In this document: piece after piece, positions 33,328 to 38,726 of the stretch
How the letters are laid out: the number at the start of each line of letters is the position of its first letter
Numbering within the stretch: the stretch's first letter is position 1
Assembly: GCA_027063295.1 (NCBI GenBank)
Contig: JAMORZ010000125.1
Location: 1-38,726 of the forward strand
Direction of reading: 5' to 3'
Length of the DNA: 38,726 nt
Source of the DNA: Sulfurimonas sp.
GTDB taxonomy: Bacteria; Campylobacterota; Campylobacteria; Campylobacterales; Sulfurimonadaceae
The notes under the pieces: model-generated
Told to the model about the DNA's origin: nothing
The model's database searches: none
Seen by the model: only the letters and a program-made list of their open reading frames with translations
Position numbers and translations under genes: made by a program

Positions 33328-35361
33328 GTGGAAAATCTCAGCACAAAACAATTGCAAGAAAAATTTGCTGAAGCAGCACAAAAAATCGATACTGCTAAAA
33401 ACAATATAGAGATCAATACTATCTTACAAGAGCTAGTAACATCATCTCTTGATGCTGAATTTTCATCTATCTGGTTTTATGATGCTAAAAAGTTTGTTTT
33501 GCTAAGGGAAAGGGAAGATTCTTATGTAAGAGAGCTTGACCTTTCTGTCAAAAAAGGGATCATCTACAAATGTTTTATGACACAAAAAAGTTCTCTTTAT
33601 AACTACCTTGCAAGTGATAAAGATTATATAGCTTCTATCGACAATCCAGATGGTATCAAAATCAAATCAAAAATCATGCTACCACTCTTTGATAAAGAAA
33701 ACTTTATCGGTATCGTTACTGCCTATAATTCCATCAACAAAAATAAAAAATTTTTCAAAGAAGATATGAAAATTCTTGAAGCACTCTCACCATTTATTGT
33801 AGAGATACTTTTTAAAATGCACCTTCCAACAAAAGAGACAAAAGAAGATACTCATATCATACAATCTATCGAAAATATCCAAAAAGTTCAACAATCTTAC
33901 GATAACAACACCACTTCTACAGAAGTTTCTGAAGATGTTTTAACATTTGTTTCTAATTTTGTTCATGATATCAGAACACCAGCAAATACTCTTTATGGTT
34001 TTTTAGAGCTTTTAGAAGAGCAGATAGAAGACTCTAGACTCAAAAGCTATCTTTGCAATGCAAAAGAGAGTGCTTTATTTATCAACGAGATGACAACCTC
34101 TGTACTTGATCTTGTTTCAAACCATAAAGAGAGTTCTCAAGATAGTTTAGAAGAGGTTGATACACTCAAATTTTTCTCTGCAATTGCAAAATCTTTTGCA
34201 TCAAATATGTTCTCAAAACACATAGCATTTAATGTTTATATAGATCCTTTACTTCCAAAATCGATAGAGATTGATGCTCTTAAGATGAAAAGAGTCATCT
34301 TGAACCTTCTTGGAAATGCTTATAAATTTACACCAAACAACAAAACAATTGAATATATAGTTCGCTATATACCAACAACACAAAAAATCGCTATTAGTAT
34401 AGAAGATACAGGGATAGGGATACCTAAAGAAAAACAAGCAGATATATTTAAAGCTTTTGAACAAGCTGCAGATACAACAGCTCTGAACTATGGGGGAACT
34501 GGTCTTGGACTTTTTATATCGGCACAATATGTTCAAAAGCTAGGTGGAGAACTACAACTAAAAAGTGAAGTAGATAAGGGGAGTCGCTTCAGTTTTGAGC
34601 TTCCTCTTAAAATCGTAGATAAACAAAACTGTTTTGCATCTCTACAAAATCCAAACACATCTGTAGCTATCGTTATGGACAATGACAACAGTTTTACAGC
34701 AAATAACCTAGCACGATATATGGTACGAATGGGGATCAAAAAAGAGAATATCTATGCTTTTAAAGATATACAAAGTGTCGATCAAACACTCTCTCATATC
34801 ATTATCTTCCAACATAAGATTGACTTTGAGACATTGAAACAAATAACACAGAGTGGGAAAAAAGTACTTTTGATCGAAGAGGATCTTTTCTCAATAAATA
34901 AAGATGATCTTTGCAATGTATGTGATGTTGTTTCACAATATGGCTACATCGCCAATGAACTCTATAAGTTTATCAACACACATAAGATCCCAAAAGTGCT
35001 TGTGGCTGATGATGATGCTATTAGTGTGATACTTATAGAAAATATTTTAGAAGAGGAGTTTTGTGAGCTAAGTATTGCAAGAGATGGACAAGAAGCACTC
35101 GATCTTATCATAGAATCGTACCAAAACAATGATCCTTTTACTTTAATATACATCGACAATGAGATGCCTCAAGTTACAGGTATTGATGTGATGAAAAGAG
35201 TTAGAGCATACGAAAAAGAGCATAACCTTCCACATATCTATACAGTATCTACCTCAGGAAATGCACCTCAAACACAAACAAATAAAGAATACTTTGACTA
35301 TATCATGGGAAAACCCTTTAGAAAAGATGATATCAAAAAAGTACTATACAAACACAACTAG
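33328..35361 (+). CDS. Cytosolic GAF hybrid histidine kinase with pseudo-receiver and receiver domains
   Basis: 677 residues from a GTG start six bases after AGGAG. There is no membrane segment. Domains: GAF (about 20-165), HisKA with the phosphorylated His213 in FVHDIRTPANTL, HATPase (about 310-425, with NLLGN, EDTGIGI and GGTGLGL), a receiver-like domain (about 440-553) without the acceptor Asp, where QHK (495-497) stands at the expected position, and a true receiver (555-677) with DDD at 561-563, acceptor Asp610 in YIDNEMP and Lys662 in GKPF. It probably senses a cytoplasmic small molecule and passes phosphate internally to its own receiver. No DNA-binding output is present. The next gene follows after nine bases. 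Confidence 0.92.
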   Translation: MENLSTKQLQEKFAEAAQKIDTAKNNIEINTILQELVTSSLDAEFSSIWFYDAKKFVLLREREDSYVRELDLSVKKGIIYKCFMTQKSSLYNYLASDKDYIASIDNPDGIKIKSKIMLPLFDKENFIGIVTAYNSINKNKKFFKEDMKILEALSPFIVEILFKMHLPTKETKEDTHIIQSIENIQKVQQSYDNNTTSTEVSEDVLTFVSNFVHDIRTPANTLYGFLELLEEQIEDSRLKSYLCNAKESALFINEMTTSVLDLVSNHKESSQDSLEEVDTLKFFSAIAKSFASNMFSKHIAFNVYIDPLLPKSIEIDALKMKRVILNLLGNAYKFTPNNKTIEYIVRYIPTTQKIAISIEDTGIGIPKEKQADIFKAFEQAADTTALNYGGTGLGLFISAQYVQKLGGELQLKSEVDKGSRFSFELPLKIVDKQNCFASLQNPNTSVAIVMDNDNSFTANNLARYMVRMGIKKENIYAFKDIQSVDQTLSHIIIFQHKIDFETLKQITQSGKKVLLIEEDLFSINKDDLCNVCDVVSQYGYIANELYKFINTHKIPKVLVADDDAISVILIENILEEEFCELSIARDGQEALDLIIESYQNNDPFTLIYIDNEMPQVTGIDVMKRVRAYEKEHNLPHIYTVSTSGNAPQTQTNKEYFDYIMGKPFRKDDIKKVLYKHN

Positions 35362-35370
35362 GAGAAAACT

Positions 35371-35892
35371 ATGACAAAACCACAACCAAATGAAACTGAA
35401 CATATCGTCAAAAATGTTGATCTTATCGTATCTAAATCAGATGCAGAGGGAAACATCACTTATGTAAACCCTATCTTTGTTAAAATATCTGGATATTCAC
35501 AAGCATCTCTACTAGAGCAACCCCATTCAATCTTAAGACATCCAGATATGCCAAAAGTGATCTTTGAATATCTTTGGAAAAATATCAAAGAAGGAAAAGA
35601 TGTTGTTGCTTATGTAAAAAATCTTTGTGCTGATGGTGGCTACTACTGGGTACTTGCAACCGTTAAGATGGCAAAAAATCCAGATGGAAGCTTTAGAAAC
35701 TATATGTCAACACGTCGCTGTATCACTCAAGAAGCAAAAGATCAGATCTCACAGTTTTACAAAGAACTTTTAGATGTTGAAAAAGAACAAAGCTACGAGG
35801 CTTCTTATGAGATGTTTGAAAACTTCTTAACAAAGCACAACATTTATGATAATCAAGCATTTAACACATATATGAAAAGCTTAAATAAATAA
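35371..35892 (+). CDS. PAS domain protein (CetB/Aer-type sensor)
   Basis: 173 residues, soluble. The PAS domain (about 15-120) has the pattern of FAD-binding energy-taxis sensors: ITYVNPIFVKISGYS, then LRHPDMPKVIFEYLW, then GGYYWVLATVKMAKNPDGS. Campylobacter CetB and the N-terminus of E. coli Aer share this. A helical tail (about 125-173) has no signalling or output domain of its own, so it must act through a partner. Its position directly behind the hybrid kinase makes that kinase the first candidate; the chemoreceptor system is another. An AGGAG RBS precedes the ATG. Confidence 0.88.
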   Translation: MTKPQPNETEHIVKNVDLIVSKSDAEGNITYVNPIFVKISGYSQASLLEQPHSILRHPDMPKVIFEYLWKNIKEGKDVVAYVKNLCADGGYYWVLATVKMAKNPDGSFRNYMSTRRCITQEAKDQISQFYKELLDVEKEQSYEASYEMFENFLTKHNIYDNQAFNTYMKSLNK

Positions 35893-35902
35893 AGGAAAAA
35901 TA

Positions 35903-36292
35903 ATGATCGATTTTAATGAAAAAATGAAAAAACTCTCAAGTGTACATGGCTACTTAGGTTCAGCTGTCCTTAACTACTCTGGTGAAACTCTCTATATCGA
36001 TGAAGAAAATACAGGTACTGACATCGGTTATGCTTCTGCTATTTTCAATGACTCATTTCGCTCTATCAATGAAGCATCACTCGATATCGGTTTTAGTGAT
36101 ATCTCATCATTTGAAACTAAAACACAAGATGGGCATGTTTTTTTGATGAGAAGTGCAAGTGCTAGCGTTGAAGATACACTTTCCAAGATAGATATTTTTT
36201 GTATCTTTAGAGATGATGGAAATATTGCTCTTGCAAAAATGGTTATCGAAAAATCAGCAAAAATTATCTCCGAAGAGTTAGTAAAGATATAA
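35903..36292 (+). CDS. Small Roadblock/LC7-like protein
   Basis: 129 residues, soluble, no named family recognised with certainty. The order of elements resembles the Roadblock/LC7 fold: an N-terminal helix, a strand GYLGSAVLNYSGETLYIDE, a long helix, then strands with SSFETKTQDGHVFLMRS and IDIFCIFRDDGNIALAKMVI, and a final helix. Roadblock proteins act as dimeric scaffolds or regulators of small GTPases, but no MglA-like GTPase is in the window. It lies 10 bases after the PAS gene and 4 before the phosphatase gene. AAAGGA precedes the ATG. Confidence 0.7.
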   Translation: MIDFNEKMKKLSSVHGYLGSAVLNYSGETLYIDEENTGTDIGYASAIFNDSFRSINEASLDIGFSDISSFETKTQDGHVFLMRSASASVEDTLSKIDIFCIFRDDGNIALAKMVIEKSAKIISEELVKI

Positions 36293-36296
36293 CTAG

Positions 36297-36833
36297 ATGA
36301 AAACAATCTACTTTATCCGTCATGCGAAAACAAAAAACCTTCAACGGGGTGAGAGTGACTTTGAACGCTCACTCAAACAAAAAGCCTATAAACAAATAAG
36401 TATCATAGGATCTTACTTAAAACTTAGAAAGATACAACCTGATCTTATCTTATCATCTTGTTCTCTTAGAGCCCAAGATACTAGTTTAAAGCTTGCAGAA
36501 AAACTTGAATATGAGGGAAAGATAGAGTACTTTAAAGAGCTTTATGTAGCTCCTAATGAAGAGGTTATTGAGATACTTAAAGCACAAGATGATGCACAGA
36601 AAACTCTGTTTGTTGTAGGTCACAATCCATTTTTAAGTGAACTTGTAAATATCCTAAGTAGTGAACATATTGCAAAGATTCCGACAATGGGTGTTGTGTG
36701 TGTCCATTTTGAGCAAGAAAAGTGGAGTGAGATTGAAAAAACAAAAGGAAGAGTAGAATTTTTCATCTTTCCTAAACAATTTCAATACTATTTACCTCAA
36801 GAGTTTAGGACTGCTTCGGTAATCATACCTTAA
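36297..36833 (+). CDS. sixA: SixA-type phosphohistidine phosphatase
   Basis: 178 residues, somewhat longer than E. coli SixA (161). It belongs to the histidine phosphatase branch: the catalytic RHA motif is at 8-10 (IRHAKT), followed by SSCSLRAQDTS with the second arginine, a Glu in the middle region, and VVGHNPFLSELV with the second histidine. SixA removes phosphate from histidines of HPt domains or from phosphotransferase-system proteins. As the last gene of an operon headed by a hybrid kinase, a role in resetting that kinase's phosphorelay is plausible. A strong hairpin follows the stop codon directly. Confidence 0.85.
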   Translation: MKTIYFIRHAKTKNLQRGESDFERSLKQKAYKQISIIGSYLKLRKIQPDLILSSCSLRAQDTSLKLAEKLEYEGKIEYFKELYVAPNEEVIEILKAQDDAQKTLFVVGHNPFLSELVNILSSEHIAKIPTMGVVCVHFEQEKWSEIEKTKGRVEFFIFPKQFQYYLPQEFRTASVIIP

Positions 36834-36858
36834 TTGAGCTTGTTTTATACAAGCTCAA
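36834..36858 (+). terminator. Terminator-like hairpin behind sixA
   Basis: TTGAGCTTGT and ACAAGCTCAA form a perfect 10-bp stem with a TTTAT loop, starting at the base after the stop codon. No U-tract follows on either strand. Confidence 0.65.
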
Positions 36859-36892
36859 TAAGGAGAAAATCAACTAAGCATACATTGAGAAA

Positions 36893-37162
36893 TTATATGC
36901 TGGAGAGCTTTGAGAAGTTTGTGTGTTTGATTGCGCTCATCAAAATAGCCATAGGGTTGACAACTTTTTTTGGCATATATTTTACATCAACACTTTTCCC
37001 TGTATCTAACCTTGTAAAACGTACATCACCTACAATATCTGCATCATATAAAAGTAACTCTCTACGGTTAAATTTACCTGTAGGTATACCGCCAAAACCA
37101 TAATTTGTTGTTGCACCTGTAATGTTTGATAAAACACACCCTACAACACCTGCATTATAGTT
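36893..37162 (-). pseudogene. C-terminal remnant of an unidentified gene
   Basis: An open frame of 89 codons on the minus strand ends in TAA at 36893. It reads like real protein: NITGATTNYGFGGIPTGKF, then RRELLLYDADIVGDVRF, then YMPKKVVNPMAILMSAIKH. It has no usable start: the frame is bounded upstream by TGA at 37163-37165, and the only Met codons lie in its last third. Just upstream another frame reads FFDDIETIMQVL before a stop, so a frameshifted longer gene is possible. I do not recognise the family. The codon usage fits neighbouring genes, unlike the plus-strand frames here. Confidence 0.5.
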
Positions 37163-37264
37163 TCAATATCATCAAAAAATTGGAGGTATTACATAAGATA
37201 TCCTTTTTCTTTTTTATCTTAAAAACTATACTCCTATATTGTTACTTAAATGTTAACATCTCCA
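37163..37264. other. AT-rich gap upstream of the remnant, behind cobM
   Basis: No intact gene. On the minus strand an AAAAAGGATATCTT-ATG sequence looks like a ribosome binding site and start codon, but TAA follows the ATG directly. It may be the decayed 5' end of the remnant gene. Confidence 0.3.
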
Positions 37265-38014
37265 TTAGAGTGCTTTTGATTTTTTTAACCCCTCTTGCTT
37301 ATACCCTTTTGCATAAAGATGTGATTCTATAGTCGCTTGTTGGGTTAAAAAGTCACCAAACAAAATAAGAGCGATACCTTTGATATCTTTTACACTCTCT
37401 TGAATATCATCAATACACCCTTTATATATCTTCTCATCTTCCCATGTTGCTTTTTCAACCACCCAACATGGAGTTGTTTTAGCATATCCTAGTTCGTATG
37501 CAGTGTTTTTTAACTTCGATATAAGACGGATTGAAAGATAAAATGCAAAAGATGAGTGTTTGTTTGAAAGAAGCTGTTTTAAACTCTCTGGATTTGGTGT
37601 TTTCCCTGCAACCCTTGAGATGATAAGTGTTTGTGAGATACCAGGGATGGTGTATTCTATTCCAAGTGATGCTGCTGCACCAAATGCCGCACTCACACCT
37701 GGTATAACCTCAAAATCGATTCCATTCTCTTCTAAAAATGCAACCTGTTTTGCTGTTGTTGAAAATAAAGAGCTATCCCCCGTATGTAAACGTACAAAAC
37801 GTTTATGGTGATGCTCTTTGATAAATGCAAAAATATCCTCATAACTCATATCTGCTGAGTTTTCTATCAATGTTCCCTCTTTGCACCAGCTCAAAAGCTC
37901 TTTTGGTACTAAACTTCCAGTATATAAAACAACTTCTGCGTTTTGTAGTGCCTTCATCCCTTTGAGGGTTATAAGTTCAGGATCACCAGGACCTGCTCCA
38001 ACAAATTGTACCAT
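37265..38014 (-). CDS. cobM: Precorrin-4/cobalt-precorrin-4 C11-methyltransferase
   Basis: 249 residues from the ATG at 38014 (a GTG one codon earlier is also possible), behind AAGGGG. It transfers a methyl group from SAM to C-11 of the corrin ring in cobalamin synthesis. The glycine-rich VGAGPGDPELITLKG at the N-terminus, LHTGDSSLFSTTAKQ, and the VIPGVSAAFGAAASLGIEYT segment are those of CobM/CbiF within the uroporphyrin/tetrapyrrole methylase fold. In this anaerobic-type lineage CbiF is an equally good name. The start lies directly behind the stop of the receiver-domain gene. No other cobalamin gene is in the window. Confidence 0.9.
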   Translation of the reverse strand: MVQFVGAGPGDPELITLKGMKALQNAEVVLYTGSLVPKELLSWCKEGTLIENSADMSYEDIFAFIKEHHHKRFVRLHTGDSSLFSTTAKQVAFLEENGIDFEVIPGVSAAFGAAASLGIEYTIPGISQTLIISRVAGKTPNPESLKQLLSNKHSSFAFYLSIRLISKLKNTAYELGYAKTTPCWVVEKATWEDEKIYKGCIDDIQESVKDIKGIALILFGDFLTQQATIESHLYAKGYKQEGLKKSKAL

Positions 38015-38017
38015 CAC

Positions 38018-38726
38018 CTACCCCTTTGAATTTTCTACTGCTCTAAAATGATGCAATACATTTCTAATCTCAACAGCCTTAAACGGTTTTCCTACAAACT
38101 CTGAAAAATACTCATTTGCATCAACTATCTCACCAGATGTTGAAACACTATAAAGTGGATCAAGATCATTTTGCTTTTCATATTCTCTTACTCTTTTCAT
38201 AACCTCTACACCCGAGATAAATGGCATCTTATTGTCGATATATACAATATCATAAGGGGCATTATCACTATATGCTTGTAAAATCATATCTAAAGCACTT
38301 TGACCATCTTTTGCGATCTCTAAGCTACAATACTCATTTTCTAAAATCTTCTCTAACAAAAAGATACTCGTCTTATCATCATCTACAAGTAACACTTTTG
38401 GTATCTTTTGTGTATTGATAAATTTATAAAGCTCATAAGCATAATAATCATAACACGAAATCACTTCACAATGCGCCAAACATCCATCACTTGCTATTGA
38501 AAAAAGTTGTTCTTCTACTATCAATACTTTTTTAAAAGAGTTAAACAACTCCTCCATATCCTCTTGTAATTTATGTTGCATCACAACAAGATGGGTGGAA
38601 TTTTTAAGAGGTATCTTTTCAAATTGATCAACTACAGTCAAATTATTTTTATCTATCCCCATCTTTAAAAGGTATCTTTGGATAGTTTGTACAACACTTA
38701 TATCTTTTTTATCAGTAACTATCGCT
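38018..38726 (-). CDS. Pseudo-receiver plus receiver tail of a second hybrid kinase (runs off the right edge)
   Basis: About 236 residues, open to the window edge. The frame can start at an internal ATG (38662), but sequence upstream of it (AIVTDKKDISVVQTIQRYLL) continues the match to the kinase at 33328, so the gene begins outside. The visible part parallels the last 235 residues of that kinase: a receiver-like domain with MQHK in place of the acceptor Asp, the linker YELYKFINTQKIPKVL, and a true receiver with DDD, YIDNKMP (acceptor Asp) and VGKPF (Lys). Roughly half of the positions look identical by eye. The kinase domains, if present, lie beyond the edge. Confidence 0.85.
   Translation of the reverse strand, partial: AIVTDKKDISVVQTIQRYLLKMGIDKNNLTVVDQFEKIPLKNSTHLVVMQHKLQEDMEELFNSFKKVLIVEEQLFSIASDGCLAHCEVISCYDYYAYELYKFINTQKIPKVLLVDDDKTSIFLLEKILENEYCSLEIAKDGQSALDMILQAYSDNAPYDIVYIDNKMPFISGVEVMKRVREYEKQNDLDPLYSVSTSGEIVDANEYFSEFVGKPFKAVEIRNVLHHFRAVENSKG

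Noticed and set aside
36834..37103. Plus-strand open frame of 89 codons starting at TTG behind sixA
   Set aside because: Its start lies in the terminator hairpin with no ribosome binding site, the composition is not protein-like, and the opposite strand has the better coding pattern.
37126..37332. Plus-strand open frame of 68 codons ahead of the cobM end
   Set aside because: It overlaps the 3' end of cobM, has no ribosome binding site and reads as AT-rich low-complexity sequence.

Overview
The window looks like chromosomal DNA of a free-living member of the Campylobacterota (formerly Epsilonproteobacteria), close to the Sulfurimonas/Sulfuricurvum type. I base this on the AT-rich coding style, the fliK-flgD-flgE hook cluster with a second flgE paralogue, sigma-54 sites of the TTGGAAC-N4-TTGCTT kind, histidine kinases with an AHQWKQP H-box, a cytosolic CZB-domain chemoreceptor of the TlpD kind, ThyX in place of ThyA, and PurT. 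No rRNA, tRNA, CRISPR array or intact mobile element was seen. The genus is inference from these traits, not a database match.

Region 1 (1-7490, minus strand) is one tightly packed operon-like run: purT, an LprI-like periplasmic protein, a D-2-hydroxyacid dehydrogenase, a YqaA-type membrane protein, a sensor kinase with two fused solute-binding domains, sdhA/frdA and the start of sdhB. Several junctions overlap, and the kinase is coupled to sdhA by TAATG. Region 2 (7544-13637, minus) holds hook assembly genes: two FlgE paralogues, FlgD, FliK and a small protein resembling a degenerate GGDEF fold. Two sigma-54 promoters are visible, ahead of fliK and ahead of the long flgE. dnaG follows, with a -10 box placed so that its transcript may be leaderless.

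Region 3 (15400-16306, plus) has a small membrane protein, rpsU and a 365-base gap containing a probable small RNA (extended -10, two stem-loops, U9 tail), a 16-base palindrome and a further hairpin. Region 4 (16307-24858, minus) carries a DUF481 outer-membrane protein, a dNTPase, a YjdM/PhnA protein, a membrane diguanylate cyclase, a small lipoprotein, thyX, a Sel1-fused outer-membrane phospholipase A, pcm, a nitrilase-superfamily enzyme and nrdB. Three of these (Dgt, ThyX, NrdB) act on deoxynucleotide pools.

Region 5 (25044-33221, plus) has a CZB chemoreceptor, a YheT-like hydrolase whose conserved N-terminus lies upstream of any normal start codon, a decayed HEPN/MNT toxin-antitoxin pair (minus strand), and a TolC/adaptor/RND tripartite efflux operon. 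Region 6 (33328-36833, plus) is the part I find most unusual: a four-gene signalling operon of a GAF hybrid kinase with a pseudo-receiver plus a true receiver, a CetB/Aer-type PAS protein, a Roadblock/LC7-like small protein and a SixA-type phosphohistidine phosphatase. A paralogue of the kinase's double-receiver tail runs off the right edge on the minus strand, next to cobM. Between them is a headless remnant of an unidentified gene.
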